Shown in pieces: positions 1 through 11,941 of a DNA stretch of 64,000 nt (the first letter of the stretch is position 1; each line of letters starts with the position of its first letter). This DNA comes from Thuidium tamariscinum (lineage: Eukaryota > Streptophyta > Bryopsida > Hypnales > Thuidiaceae): the NCBI GenBank assembly GCA_947034885.2, contig OX344756.2, forward strand, positions 23,605,489 to 23,669,488, read 5' to 3'. Both the position numbers and the translations under genes were made by a program. The notes under the pieces are model-generated. The model was not told the origin of the DNA. It searched no databases and was given only the letters and a program-made list of their open reading frames with translations.

Positions 1-1443
1 CATTGGTCCTATTTCCCGTCACAATTGGAGTGACGTTGTCCTTTTCTGCTATAACTTTTGAATTAAAATATTCAAGAATATGAAATAATTATTGGACCTC
101 TCTAACTTGATGATTTTTACATCCCTTATTTTTCAGAAATTAAAAAAAATCATTTTATATTTAAAATTATTTTTTGTTAATTTGTCACAAACTGAGGTTT
201 AGGGTTTTTTACTACGTTAGGAGTACCCAAATTTAATGATCTAAAGTTGAAATTTTCATGGTGCATTTGCATAGTAGGAAATCATATTCCTGTCATAGGG
301 AATCTAAAAATACATTATTTTATGTCCTCCACATGCATGCAAACAACACTTCCATTGCACGCAATTTTTGACCATTGATAATAGAGCTGAGATTATTTTT
401 TTGGTGAAATGTCATCACCATCAACTTTTCCCAAATGGCCAATTCTAGATTCAAGAAAAATAAATTTTCCTATTTTTTACAAATTAAAATGTATATACAC
501 CCATTTTCATGAGATTTCCCACTTTTCTAGTTCTCCTACTTGGAGAAATTTCCTAAGCTTTTCCTTCATAGGATACCTTCTTCTTTAAGGTTTATACATT
601 AGACATATTTTTCATATTTGGGTGAATGCAAGAAACACTTGTACTATTTTCTGTCACATGGCATGTGCTGATCTGTTTTTTGGCCATAACTTTTGCATTT
701 TTTTCTTTAAATGACTCGAAATTTCTAGAAAAGGTACTGGTGACTATTATACATCTTACATAATTTTTTCATAATTTTCAAAAATGATTTACTATTTAAA
801 TTGTACTAGTGACTGAATGTCACAAATGCCATTTTGGAGGTTTTTAGTACTATTGAGTACCTTTTTTTTAATGATTTTGAGCTCAAATTTGGATTTGATG
901 GTCTTCTAGTAGACTTGTAGCTTTCATCCGAAGGGATTTCAAAAAAAGTTATTTTTACATGGTGTACAAGTCCACAAAGTGAGCCTTCTTCTACATTTTT
1001 TTGGATCCATGTAAAAAGAGATTTTGGTGATTTTTTGGATTAATAACCATCTCTATAAAGTTTTTTCAAATGGACAATTTTTATTTTTTTTTAATTTTGT
1101 TTTCTATTTTTTACTAATTAAAACATCAAAGTATGTATTTTCTTGAGGTTTGGCACTTTTCAAGTTCTCCTACTTAGAGATTTTTTTAACAAATTTCCTT
1201 CAGTGGTTTTTCTTCATCTTAAAGGTCTTTACATTAGTCATATTTTTAAAAAATTTAAAAATATATTTTTCTAATTTTAAAGTGCTCCCGAAAAAATCAG
1301 CCAAACGCAACCAATAGTACAAGTGTTTCTTGCATTCACCCATTTTTTTTAAATTGATTTTCTAATTAAATAGTACTTCTAAAGAAAACAATGTCTATTT
1401 CCAAAACGCTATGGAAAATGGACGGTGTTTCTTGCAACGACCC
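1..1443. mobile_element. Outer TIR transposon copy, left end outside the window
   Basis: The right end at 1420-1443 reads as the inverted form of the TIR GGGTCGTTGCAAGAAACACC. The left end lies before base 1. The body (about 480-560) matches the body of the inner copy at 1120-1190: both have a stretch of text about 'acttttcaagttctcctact'. The element is interrupted by a second member of its own family at 620-1341. No coding capacity is visible, so it is non-autonomous. The family is also present at 12512-13233. Confidence 0.55.
620..1341. mobile_element. Nested non-autonomous TIR transposon, 722 bp
   Basis: The left terminus GGGTGAATGCAAGAAACACT at 620 is mirrored by its reverse complement ending at 1341. 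The flanking bases are ATTT on both sides (616-619 and 1342-1345), which looks like a 4-bp target-site duplication. The interior is AT-rich and non-coding. It is inserted in a related older element. The superfamily is not recognised. Confidence 0.72.
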
Positions 1444-2309
1444 ATCCTCACTTGAAGATTAGGGCAATGAAGGTTGGCATTGTAGACTAAAAAGCTTGAC
1501 TCTTACAAATGCTGGTTAAGACTGCTCAAAATTCAGGACTTTTACACAATATGTTGAGGTTGAGCCAGACCAATGTAAAGACCAAAGCAAATCCTTGAAC
1601 CCTAGACAAATGCAACTCCAGATCTCCAACCCCAAGAAATTGCCTTGCACCCCTAACTTCTAAATTGCAATTGCAATTGCAAAAAAGAGTTGAAGAAATC
1701 ACAACAAACCCTAACTGTCTTGAAACACAACAAAGAAAAAATTGTGGTAATCAAACCCTATCCACCTTGCAATGAAATACAACGAAAGAACGAGACAATA
1801 AATCCAAAGCCTTCAACAATCCTAGCCGCATGGGAGAAAATGTATCTTAAACCCTATTATTGTTCTATAACGGGTCTTTAGTGCAAACACAAATCTCCAT
1901 CCTAAAGCCTTCATTGTAGATTTACAGTTCAACTTTTTTTTCCTTGGAACAGTATTGGGGCACTTATGGAGGATTAATCTCAAGATGCTAGAATTATATG
2001 ATAGTATTGAAAAATCTCTAAAATTCCCTAGATATGGTTATTGAATGGTGTACATTTTATTATTTCACACAAAATTATTGGTCCACATCTATTCTATACT
2101 CATTATACTAAAAAAAACTTGCATGACTCCTATTTGTCAAGGCTAAGTTATTAATACAAAATTTTACTATATGATGTTTTAAAATAGCCTAATTTATATA
2201 TAATAGAATATGTAGAATTTCATACACCCTATAGTATCCCTAAATATTATATAAATTTTTTCTCCTTTGAATAAAATGGACCCTATCTTTTAATTCATGT
2301 GGTTTTCTA
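1444..2309. other. AT-rich intergenic DNA
   Basis: No gene is supported. The only open frame, 63 codons at 1690-1881, has no recognisable domain. A short palindromic run of 'ttgcaattgcaattgcaa' lies near 1664-1682. Confidence 0.5.
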
Positions 2310-3440
2310 AAAATAGACAATGATCTCCCCGTAGAGCACATTATATGGTGTTTACATGTGCATAATGATCATGGTGCTACTTTAGACCGGTCAAATGTAG
2401 AATTTGACAAATTGGTGAAATTGAGATGGCTTTTGGATGAGATTAGAGATTGATGTAAAGATATGTGGAATTTGGGGGACAAGGTGACAATTGATGAGAT
2501 GATGATACAATACAAGGGCAAGTATTGTGCCATCCGTCAATACATGCCCAAGAAACCAACAAAATGGGGGATTAAAGTTTGGTGCCTTACCGATTCAAAA
2601 GGAAGGTATGTATAGACATTTGAAGTTTATTGTGGAGCTAACAAGGGGATTCCCGGGATTCCCGGTACCAAAAAGGGTGAGGCGATGCAAGGGGCAAATC
2701 TAGTACATGGATTATTGCGCGGGTTTGAGAATAGAGGACATATACACTAGTAGAACCCCCCATTTCATGTGACAAGGCCTAATTTTTCTTGACAGATTTT
2801 GTTAGGCATCAAAAGTTACAACCCATGTTTTTATATCAACAAAAACGTTCAACACAACATCAATGCTGACATAAAAACACGGGTTGTTACTTTTGATGCC
2901 TAGCAAAATCCATCAAGAAAAATTAGGCCTTGTCACATTAAACGGGCCTTTCTACTAGTGATAGTGATCATGGATAATTTTTTTTACTTGGTGCCTTTAT
3001 ACATGGACCTTTTGACCAAAGGTACATATGCAGCGGGTACGGTGAGGGCAAATCGCATTGGCCTTCTAAAAGCTTTGGCTACAAAGTCCCTCTACACAAA
3101 ATGTACTCAAGGGCATTTGGAATGGAGAATGCATCAATCTAAGCAACTTAGTGCCCTAGTGTGGGTTGACAAAAAACCAGTTAGACTTCTCATGTCTACG
3201 GTTGCACCACCTATCCATGAAGCTAGTGAAGAATGTCCGGTGGTTCATCAGCGGATGGGACATTTGCAAAAGCCGATAGAAACATCTCCTATGCATTCCA
3301 ATACACTACATTCATGCAAGGAGTAGATGTTGCGGACCAATTGAGAGGTGAATATTCTTATTGAATTCGCACTCACAAGTGGTGGCATGGATTTTTTTTC
3401 TTCTTCTTGGACACCACCGTGGTGAACATGTAGAAACTTC
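2310..3440 (+). pseudogene. Decayed piggyBac-type transposase (DDE_Tnp_1_7)
   Basis: Conceptual translation gives a sequence of piggyBac hallmarks in the right order: TIDEMMIQYKGKYCAIRQYM, PKKPTKWGIKVWCLTDSKGR, a FEVYCGANKG segment, then (after a MITE at 2745-2960) IVIMDNFFYLVPLYMDLL, KGTYAAGTVRANR and finally VDVADQLRGEYSY with a KWWH block. The MITE sits just before the conserved MDNFF segment that contributes a catalytic aspartate in this family. There are in-frame stops near 2450, 2611 and 3360, so the gene is dead. The assignment rests on remembered family motifs. It is the plausible autonomous relative of the TTAA-flanked elements at 4.9-9.1 kb, though its own ends were not found. Confidence 0.82.
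2745..2960. mobile_element. CACTA-type MITE, 216 bp, inside the piggyBac transposase
   Basis: It begins CACTAGTAGAA and ends TTCTACTAGTG, a long inverted repeat with a short loop. The flanking trinucleotide is ATA on both sides (2742-2744, 2961-2963), the 3-bp duplication expected of CACTA elements. It contains no coding sequence. Part of its interior recurs at about 62975-63100. Confidence 0.85.
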
Positions 3441-3499
3441 ACACCCAATAATCTTTGATTTTGGAAATGAAAGGATTGTCCCACTAATCTTTTCAAATT

Positions 3500-4929
3500 G
3501 GCCTTGCAAAGGTTTTAGCATCACACCATCTTCAATCACGTAGATGTACTTCACGTTACAATCAACATGAGGCACTTTTCCACATGCCGATGTGGAGTGA
3601 TCTTCGCAAAGTTTGTGTTCAATGCCACATACGGTGCCAAACGTATTGTCCATGTTGTCTTGGGCACCACATACATGTTGGAGATTGTTGGAAGGTGGTG
3701 CACCTTCCAAGTTTAGAGTGAAGGTATTTTTCTACCATTTTGTATTGTCATATTTTCTACCCTTCAATACCTAGAAGTAATCACAATAATCATTTCAAAC
3801 TATGTTTGCAAAAGTTATAAAGTATTGAAGTTGGAAATGAATTATTTGGAATATTGTGGTGTTTGTGGGAGGTGGAATAAAAGTTATATTTTTTATTCAA
3901 ATATTTGTAAAGTCAAAAATTTCTATGCTTCAGTACCTAGTAGGGAACAAAAACATTACAAATAACTAAGCTGGTATGCAAAAGTTATAAGACCTTGAAG
4001 GTCACCTAAAGTTTCGAGAGTCCCTGGAATTTGGAAGATTACTGCTGTGATTTCAATTCATCCCTTGAAATAGTGAATTTTTCTAAATTTTTTATTATCC
4101 ACTAAAAAAAGGTGTGTCATGAGTATATCTAATGAGCCCATCAACTTTCATGTAAAAATATTCATTATTGTAAAAGTTATGGTCATTTGACTAATGTTGA
4201 TTTTGATGGCAGCATCTTCAATGGGAGGGCCAAGAGCGTGAGGGATAATAGTGGAACCTACCTTCTTCATTTAGAAGGTACCTTGTGCCATGGTGGGATG
4301 GCTCCCATCATTTAGAAAAAGGGTGGGGAGAAAGTATGGTAGTCCTCCTGACTTAGAGCAATTTTATCTCATTTTGAGATCTAAGAAGTTGTATATATCT
4401 ATTTTCTTTGAAAATTGTCCCATCAAAAAGAGTAAAGCATTTTCTTGATTTTCACCGTTGAAAATTTCAACATGCAAGTGCTAATTTGGAGCTATTTGCA
4501 ATTTTTATTCATCAAGTGTAAATCCCCAAAAATTTGCATTTCAAAAATTGCAAGGTAGATTGTGTAATGAATTTGATAGCTTTTCATTTGAAATTAAGTT
4601 TTTTGAAAATGTATTTTAGTGTGCTAACACTATATGTGGTTGTTTGTATCACCTCCAAAGCCAAAAGACTTTTATATGCAAATTTTTGAAACATTGTTGG
4701 GAGGGGCAACATACTAAAAATAAATAAATAAATATTTCTCTTACTATAATCTCACAACTCCTATACAATTTTGCACTCAAAATTGGTAGGCATACTAATA
4801 AGCAAGCTCTTGAAACATCTATACGGTTAGATTTTGAAAAAAAAAATTGCTTCATAGGGAATAATTGTAAGCCCATGCTCTTTTTTTTTGTAGTGAAAAT
4901 ACACTTGGAAAGGCTTGGACATTTAGGGG
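3500..4929. other. AT-rich intergenic DNA with a weak internal duplication
   Basis: No gene is supported. Two stretches, near 3767-3840 and 3935-4000, share an 'acctag..caaaagttataa..ttgaag' pattern and look like an old imperfect direct duplication. The small open frames are not convincing. Confidence 0.4.
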
Positions 4930-5289
4930 TTAACCCTTGAACGACGCGGAGGACGTTTTGTGTCCAATGAATGACAGAAATTTCATCTACTGCTTATTTC
5001 AATACATTTTTTCATCCATTTTTTTCCCAACGCGATCGTGGAGGCATGCTGCATTGTACCAAGCAAAAAATAGTGCTATGAACTTCTTTCATATTTTTAG
5101 GTTTGCTACTCACATCGACAGATGCATACACGCGGTTTTCAGGTCCATGTTGCCCTCTCACAATTTATGAAGAAGGCAGCATGGGAAGGTCACTTGCACA
5201 ACAGTTTCTCATACGGTCTTCTCTGATGGTGAACATGGACTTATGGACGGGCAGTTTCCACGGGAACCAGTCCGGCATTCAAGGATTAA
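4930..5289. mobile_element. Non-autonomous piggyBac-like element 1, 360 bp with both TTAA copies
   Basis: It is bounded by TTAA at 4930-4933 and at 5286-5289. The left terminus CCCTTGAACGACGC faces an inverted 'cattcaagga' at the right. TTAA target duplications with CCC...GGG termini are the signature of piggyBac. There is no transposase inside. The right TTAA is shared with the left end of the next element. Confidence 0.68.
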
Positions 5290-5515
5290 TCCTTAAACAA
5301 CGCGGGGGGTGATCCAGAAAACCATCTTTTGCGAAATCGTGGGAATCATTGGAATAAAAAAATTGAAAAGTGCGCATTTGAAATCAAAGAACTGTAGAAG
5401 ATCTTCCTTTTTCACCCCTAATTCCGAGGATGAATGCTTGCATTTCTGTCCTGTACAGCAAAAGGCTCACCTGTTCATTGACCAAGAAACGGCTCCAGTG
5501 TCGTTTAGGGGTTAA
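5286..5515. mobile_element. Non-autonomous piggyBac-like element 2, 230 bp
   Basis: It is bounded by TTAA at 5286 and 5512. The left end TCCTTAAACAACGCGG and the right end 'gtcgtttagggg' are inverted versions of one terminus. It abuts element 1 through a single shared TTAA, as if one inserted at the end of the other. Confidence 0.62.
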
Positions 5516-5528
5516 TAGAACAGCCCGT

Positions 5529-6263
5529 TTAACCCTGAAACGCCGGGCCTATGACCACTGGTTTCAGGCCGCACTCTCTGCCACTCAGTTTGTTTCCATT
5601 TTGTAATCAGATGCATATGAAAATTTTTATTTTTATTTTTCAGAGATGAAACTGCATGTCCTCTGTACTTCATAGAAATTTCAAATTTTTTTGATGAAAA
5701 TTGTATTTTCTGAAAATTTATGAAGGAAAAATGAAGGAAAAATCATATAAAATAGAAAATAACCTCAAAAAATCTAAAATTTTTACCATGTGCGAACATT
5801 ACAATGAAAATCATCATGGTGTAAACTAATTTATCGTGTACATCTATAATTAGAAAGTAATGGACATTAAAAATACAGCCAAAGTGCAAACTGCAATAAA
5901 ATATTCATTTTTACAAATTTTTACAAAATTTCAATTGGAGTAGAAACTGGAGGAGAGGACATTCATTTCATTAGTTGGGCTCTAACTCAGAAAATGTCAT
6001 TTTCTAGGAGAAATTTCAGATTTTGTCAATTTCTCAAAATACACTGAAATGGCAAATTTTGTCATCCGTTTTCTCTAATTACTTCTTAACTACATTAAAA
6101 CAAACATTAGTTAGACTAAAAACTCAATTGGAGACTCTTTACAACTCAACATGAAAGGTCACTAAAATAAAAAGAAGGAAAAAAAACTACTGTTCATGTC
6201 CTTGTGGCCCCTGTGAAGCCTGCCGAACGCCAAAAATTGGCGCCGGCGGCGCTTAGGGGTTAA
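5529..6263. mobile_element. Non-autonomous piggyBac-like element 3, 735 bp
   Basis: It is bounded by TTAA at 5529-5532 and 6260-6263, with left terminus CCCTGAAACGCCGG and right terminus 'cggcgcttagggg'. The interior is AT-rich and has no supported gene. Confidence 0.6.
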
Positions 6264-7287
6264 TTGAAGGTAGTCCCTATTTGTAATGGATGGGTCTCAT
6301 AAAAAAAGGTGACAGTGAGAACATAATAATGCGTGAAAGTTGAGAGAGTACTTGACGTACTTCATGAGTTACAGCAGCCCTGTATTCAATGTGTCTTCCA
6401 TAGATAGCCTCCCACTGGAGTTTACCACTGTTGCAAATTTCTGGAAGAGATTACAAAGAACGGAAAAGATGGAGCGTTCCTGAACAAGCTCAGTTTTATC
6501 AACTACCGCACTCCTCCAAGATCAATGAAGTTGTCCTATACACATCTTTTGAGGGATAGTAAAGTTCAGTTCATGAATTCAGCTCTGGAACAATATCTTC
6601 GACTCAAAATATAGAATAAATTATACGGTAGATGTCTGCGTGAGAGCCAATAGCAAGTCGTAATTAAAGCTTTGCCTTGCAAGCATGGCAGTAAAAATAA
6701 AGAATCTACAGTGGAAACACCCAAAACCGTCCATTTAAGGAATTCAGCATAGTTGGAGGGAGATTTTCTTGAAATTGATATTTTTCTAGTATTAGCGAGT
6801 GAAAATTATGAATATTCAAAAAAAGAAATAAATTTTTTGGGCATTGTATGTAATTTCTATGTTTTTTTGAAGTGATGGGTGCCTAGACCACTGAAAGTGT
6901 CCAGTAGGTGCACCCAAAACTGAACCCTGCGAAAATCAGCCCTAAGCCAACCAGATTTTCTTAAGTGTCCTTCACCTGTGTCAACAAATTATTTTCACAC
7001 ATGTGTTAAACACATTAACTACACTCTAGGGACATATTTGAGTGACTCTACACTCCACTGCAAGGTACAGGGACGGGAATGGGTGTTTCTCCCTTACACA
7101 ATAATTTTAGTGAACCTCCAACAGCTGCAAACCTAATGTTTTGGCCTACTACATGAGCGTAGCGCTGGCTGCACTTCGAATGTTCTGTTTGGGCTTGCAA
7201 GCACATTGGACTCTTTTTATTGTTGAAGGCGTTTTATATTAGTATAGCTTTGACTTTTTGTGGAACTTGGAATTGTTTAAGGGTTTA
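6264..7287. other. Intergenic DNA, no gene seen
   Basis: Mixed-composition DNA without supported coding sequence. A 'ggaaacacccaaaaccgtcc' near 6713 and a 'gggacgggaatgggtgtttc' near 7070 look like loosely inverted ends, possibly another relative of the 4-bp-TSD TIR family, but no target duplication was identified. Confidence 0.35.
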
Positions 7288-7902
7288 TTAACCTTTGAAC
7301 GACACTGCGAACGTTTAGTGTCTGCTGAATGACAAAGAATTTTTCCTTGTAAGACAGAAATGCAACTTTTCATCTTCGGTATTGGGGGTAGAAAAGGAAG
7401 ATCTTCTACAATACTTTGGCTTCCAATGCATATATTTGGCTTTTCCAAAGTAGGTGATGTCACACGGTATCAAAATGCATGGTTTCCGCGACCACCAGTC
7501 CGTCCCTTGAACGTTGAGGCGGACGTTTCGCGTCCGCTAGGTATCTAAATTACCTATTTCTAAGCGTGAAAAAAACTTTTTCCATCGAATTTTTTTGGAA
7601 AAGTGAAGGTATAGTCAAGCTAGTTCATGCAAGGTTAAAATAAGCCACATTAAATGCATTATTTTTTTTAGGCAGACAGTATATTGAGAAGATGACAACG
7701 GAATTACCACACACAGTGTTAGGTGCCATGCTGCCCTCTCCACAATTTTCTAAAGGGCAACATGTACTACTGACTTTTGCATCAGCTGAGAATTTCTTTT
7801 TTGGTCGTCTCGTCGTCATAGTGCTATTCCGAGTAGTGACCATGTCCTCGCGGTGACCCAACAGCTACTTCCACGGAAACCCGCCCAACGTTCAAGGATT
7901 AA
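7288..7902. mobile_element. Composite piggyBac-like elements, TTAA to TTAA
   Basis: TTAA at 7288 is followed by CCTTTGAACGACACTGCG. A second terminus (CCCTTGAACGTTGAGGCGG) starts near 7505 without TTAA, and the right end 'aacgttcaaggattaa' closes at 7902. The 7288-7500 part is the reverse complement of much of 8903-9122. This is best read as two related elements, one truncated. Confidence 0.55.
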
Positions 7903-7965
7903 AGTAAGTTCGTGCATATCCCACTATCCTCACAGTTGTTTTTTTGAGCTCGATCCTCAATAGCA

Positions 7966-8206
7966 AGATTTGGGTGGATTGGCCCCCTCGCTGGGCCTTA
8001 CCATGTTTTACCAGAGGTGCAATCAAAACAAAAAGCCCCCTAGTTTGGGCCGTGAGCACCCCTACTTTCATCACCCCCTAGCTAATTTGCGGTCTCTGAT
8101 GGCAAATATGAATTCAAAATTTGCAAAAAAAAATTTGTGCAAAAAATAAAAAATTACAGCGTTTTACCCAAGTGGCCGAGCGAGGGGGTCAGTTCTCCCT
8201 GCCCAA
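7966..8206 (-). repeat. Dispersed 0.24-kb inverted-repeat element, copy 1
   Basis: The ends GCCCCCTCGCTGGGCC and GGCCGAGCGAGGGGGT are inverted repeats. The interior, with 'taccatgttttacc' and a 'ccctagctaattt' segment, recurs on the opposite strand at 24443-24691 and 44961-45197, and in shortened form at 56286-56436. Non-coding; probably a MITE family of unknown superfamily. Confidence 0.7.
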
Positions 8207-8902
8207 CAGCAGATGGGTGATGCAGCCATGGCCAACTGGTAAGACGCCTTTGTCCAATACACGTGCAGATAATCCTGTGGAATCCTGAAATCTGACCAAG
8301 CATTTCAAAAGCACGGATCCTCATTCCCCAGCCTTGGAAGCGGTCCTCATCAGTGTTTTTTTAGTGATTTTGTTTTTTCAAAGTATTGGCAATAATTTTG
8401 GATGAACTTTCAATGAAGTGGCTACTTCTCTTCATTGTAGGAAGAAAATAATTTCACTAAACAAATGCACGTTAGTGAATTTAGGCTATACATAGATTTT
8501 GATGATAAAGCAAAAGTGACAACATATCCATCTTAGTTTATAGTAGATGTATACTAGGGAGAATTGAAAATGTAATCTAATGACTAAGATTTGGGCACTT
8601 TGTTTGGAATGTATGGCTATAATGAAAGAAGTATAGGCGATTATAAACTTGTACAAATTGAATTTAGTGGCAATGTTATCTTTTTGGTTGGAAGCTAGAT
8701 GGCTAAATACAATTAGTGGAGAGTGAAATTAGGCGAAAAAATACAATCTCTACTCCTTAAATTCCTATAGTAAAATCGAAGTACACGGGTGGTGGACAAA
8801 TTTTGGTGATTTTTAGCCAATAAAAAAAACATCGGTCCTCATCCTGACAACACTTTATAGAGTAAGTTAGTAGTATAATATTTTTTCTTACAATAGTTTT
8901 AA
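8207..8902. other. AT-rich intergenic DNA, no gene seen
   Basis: No supported coding sequence. The start of this stretch (8218-8290) has a weak tRNA-like 'TGGCCAACTGG' that fails as a tRNA gene. Confidence 0.4.
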
Positions 8903-9122
8903 TTAACCCTTGAAGGATGAGCCAGTGGCCGCGGAAATCGTGCATTTTGATACCGCGTGACATCACCTACTTGAAAAAGCCAAATACATGCATTGAAAGT
9001 CAAAATACTGTAAAAGATCTTCCCTTTTTACCTCCAATACAGAGGATGAAAAGTTGTATTTCTATCCTAAAAGGAAAGATTCTTTGTCATTTAGTGGATG
9101 CCAAACGTCGTTCAAGGGTTAA
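8903..9122. mobile_element. Non-autonomous piggyBac-like element, 220 bp
   Basis: It is bounded by TTAA at 8903-8906 and 9119-9122, with CCCTTGAAGGATGAG at the left and 'aacgtcgttcaaggg' at the right. It is closely related, in inverted orientation, to 7288-7500. The 70-codon open frame inside is part of the repeat, not a gene. Confidence 0.68.
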
Positions 9123-9233
9123 AAATTAAACTGTTTTTTTAAACAAGAGGAAAGGTGCTTGTGCACGCAAGCAAGACCTTTAAGTACAGGGACCGCTACC
9201 AGCTACGACTAGGTCACAGCTATCATTAGCTTA

Positions 9234-10597
9234 AGGTATGTTCCCACTTGTGCTTAGTGGGAATTAGTGAAGGAATGAACAGTGCTTGGAGGACGAGGTT
9301 GGGGAGTCGTGGCTGTGCCGAGCTTGCAAGGAAGGATAAGTGGTCAGCTGAGGTAGCAGGTTCGGCATGTACACGACAGTCACTCATATTTTAATGCTGT
9401 ATTCCTGGAACTGGCACCCAGCCTTGCTAACACGTCATGCCAGTACTACATTTCATTAATGAAGAAACCGCATTGCTTAATGAGCCGCCATAGACAGCTC
9501 ACTGGGACCCATGACTAGGTTTCACTGAGCACTGAGATATATGCCAAATTTAGAGCGGAAAACCCCCCTTTACTCAGTCTTCCTTGCCGAGCTCCTTACA
9601 CGCCGTAGAGAATCGACTGCAATTGAGAGAACGATATTCTACACGTAACACAACACAAACTTTGCACTGTTGACAGAATTCAAGGTAACTTTGAAAGCTC
9701 CAGCTCGTCCTCATGTTTCGACTTGTCATTGCCTTGTTGAAGCAGATGATGTGCCCGGTTTTAATTCCATGAATACAGTCCACTGAATGCCAAATTTGGA
9801 AGTCCTGATTATGGTTTGTGTGACTCGTACTTCCATGCTTCTAGGTGTTGCTGTGAGAAATACTGTGCTCATAGTTTGTGAGGATGAGCTGCGACATGGT
9901 AAAATGAGAGCAGTTCTGTCGCATGCATAGCGCTAGGTCAACAGTATCATGAGCATTTCATATGAACCTTGTAACAACTGAATAGGAACTCCACTTTGTC
10001 AAAAATGTCGTAAAGCCTGGAGAAGACGGTGGGCAGTGAACGCGTGAAACTGCTAAGGAGAAGAACTGAACAGATGAAGTAGACAGCATCACAACGAAGA
10101 AGCAGAACCTCATGTGACTGAGCAACTTCGACGGCAACGGTAATGAGTACCTGTGTGAGCAGTCTCTGCCGAAGAAACTGCAGTAGTACTCAATAGAAGG
10201 ACGTCTTCGTTTGATGAAGATGTCCGTTAAACAAAGGGACTATAACTCCGCACACCCAAACTATGTCCACAGCAGCGTTACGTTTCACCGAGCTCCAGCC
10301 TTCCTGAAGACTACAAGGTAACAAAATAGTAGAAGCACCCCCAACACAGCCCATCGACCGCATGACGGTCTGCCTCCACAGCCCAGCCGACATCCACTGA
10401 AAGACCTAGAAGATGCCGCCCGTAACGTCTTGGCTGCCAGCTACGTCTTCGCCGCGAGCTACGTCATTGTACGATAGCCGAACCTACGACGCACGTGTTC
10501 CGAACCTGAACTGTAGGCTCAGGGCTTTGTCTTCCGAAGCTTGCTGTCCCACTACTAATTCTAAATTCCTACACTAAGCACAAGTGGGAACGGACCT
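9234..10597. mobile_element. Non-autonomous PIF/Harbinger-like element, 1.36 kb
   Basis: The left terminus AGGTATGTTCCCACTTGTGC is matched by the inverted right terminus (the reverse complement reads AGGTCCGTTCCCACTTGTGC). The similarity continues for about 30 bases on both sides. TTA flanks both ends (9231-9233, 10598-10600), the trinucleotide duplication typical of PIF/Harbinger. The interior is richer in GC than its surroundings but carries no transposase that I can recognise. Confidence 0.66.
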
Positions 10598-10600
10598 TTA

Positions 10601-11714
10601 GCTCTCCTCCGTTCCTGGCCGGCTCCTTAACAGTTTACGCTGGCTATGGCGCTCTGCCCTTTGTCGAACTCGCTCTCAGCAACTGTGCTACACTTCCCAC
10701 TCGGGGCGTTTTTGCCTTAAAAAGGTTTCCATCATTGAAGCTGTTTTGCACCCTTTAAGCTACGTCGTTTGAACATCTTCTCGTGCATGTTCACGATCTC
10801 ATAGTTCGTGAAAACTTCCCTGCACCGTACGTCGCTACCAAAGTCGGTATCTGGAAACATCACTTCTCTAGCTCTGTAAGTTGCACAGTCCTGGGATTGT
10901 ATCCTTATAATTCATTGAAGTAGCTTCGATCACTTCGGCTCGCCAATTTGATTTTGTAGGATACCACGAAGGTGGATTGTGGGTTTGAGAGCTTCAGATC
11001 TGGATGTCGATATTTTGGTAACACCGACGTTTCTGTTGGTGTTCGTTTCCGTCGTTTAATTTGCTCTAAGTCACGTCCAAACTATATAAGGTCGCTTGTG
11101 TGGTACGCAGCTTTTGCGGTAGCCTGTTGATCGACATCTTCTCTACTGCGACATTTCATCGTTGGAATGTCGATCAACTAACGACGCAAGATGGCAGATC
11201 CTCTGGACTTGCATCTCCCTATTTCTTGCGGAGAGTGGGAGTTGGTGCCAGCTCTGTTTCTTGGGGGAGTCAAGCGGGCGCCTCTCGGTCTTGCTACGAG
11301 ATCCACATCGCATGTGGCCAGGTGTGTATTTTGAATGGACCGACAGATTGTTCAAAAACTAACTGATTCTCCATTTCTAAAGTCATTTCAAACTTCAAAG
11401 TCATGTTGTGCTTTTGTAAGGTCTAACCAATGGCAAGTGAAACTGATATGCCAAAGGATTAAAAGAGCATGTTGTTTCAACCATTGAATGATGGAGAAGA
11501 GATTGTAATTGTGACACAAACAAGAGACATGTTATGAATTATGATGCTTTTGTGAAGTTGTGAAACTTATCTATTAGTATGGCAGAATGATTGGTTGGAA
11601 CTGAGTTGGAGTAGTTTTGATTTTGAACTATTGTTTGAATTCAATTGTGGAGTTAATTGCATTGTAATTGCTTCCATTCTAGTTCATTGAGTTTTAATGT
11701 CTTGCACTATCTAA
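10601..11714. other. GC-richer unassigned segment, possible gene remnant
   Basis: 10601-11380 has more balanced composition than its flanks and includes a TATA-like box at 11082-11090. Overlapping open frames of 88, 70 and 66 codons lie at 11100-11366, but none has a recognisable domain. It may be the 5' part of an unidentified gene, a promoter fragment or more transposon. From 11380 on it is AT-rich and featureless. Confidence 0.35.
11082..11090 (+). promoter_or_regulatory. TATA-like box
   Basis: The sequence 'ctatataag' lies in a GC-richer context, followed 20 bp downstream by the start of an open segment. It is a good TATA consensus but no transcript can be assigned. Confidence 0.3.
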
Positions 11715-11913
11715 CACTACAAGAAAAAAAGGGTGTTTTAAGTGAAGTTTAAAATATATACAATCCCAGACATAAAATTACGTACAAGTAATGACCTTTT
11801 AAAGAGATTTTCAGTAAATTTTTTATTGAAAATACATGTATTCTTATATTGAATCTTATGTTTAAGACTACATTTTAAAATTCCCTTGAAACAACCCTAT
11901 GTCTTGTAGGGTG
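11715..11913. mobile_element. CACTA-type MITE (CACTACAAG family), right end decayed
   Basis: It starts CACTACAAGAAAAAAAGGGT and ends near 'tgtcttgtagggtg'. The subterminal text 'gtaatgacctttt..agattttcagtaa' is shared with the MITE at 44497-44727. No matching flanking trinucleotide is left, so the right boundary is approximate. Confidence 0.6.
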
Positions 11914-11941
11914 AATGAATTCGAGAAGTAATAACTATATA

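Noticed and set aside
8218-8290. Possible tRNA (A-box-like TGGCCAACTGG)
   Set aside because: There is no acceptable B box or closing acceptor stem; at most a degenerate tRNA-derived sequence.
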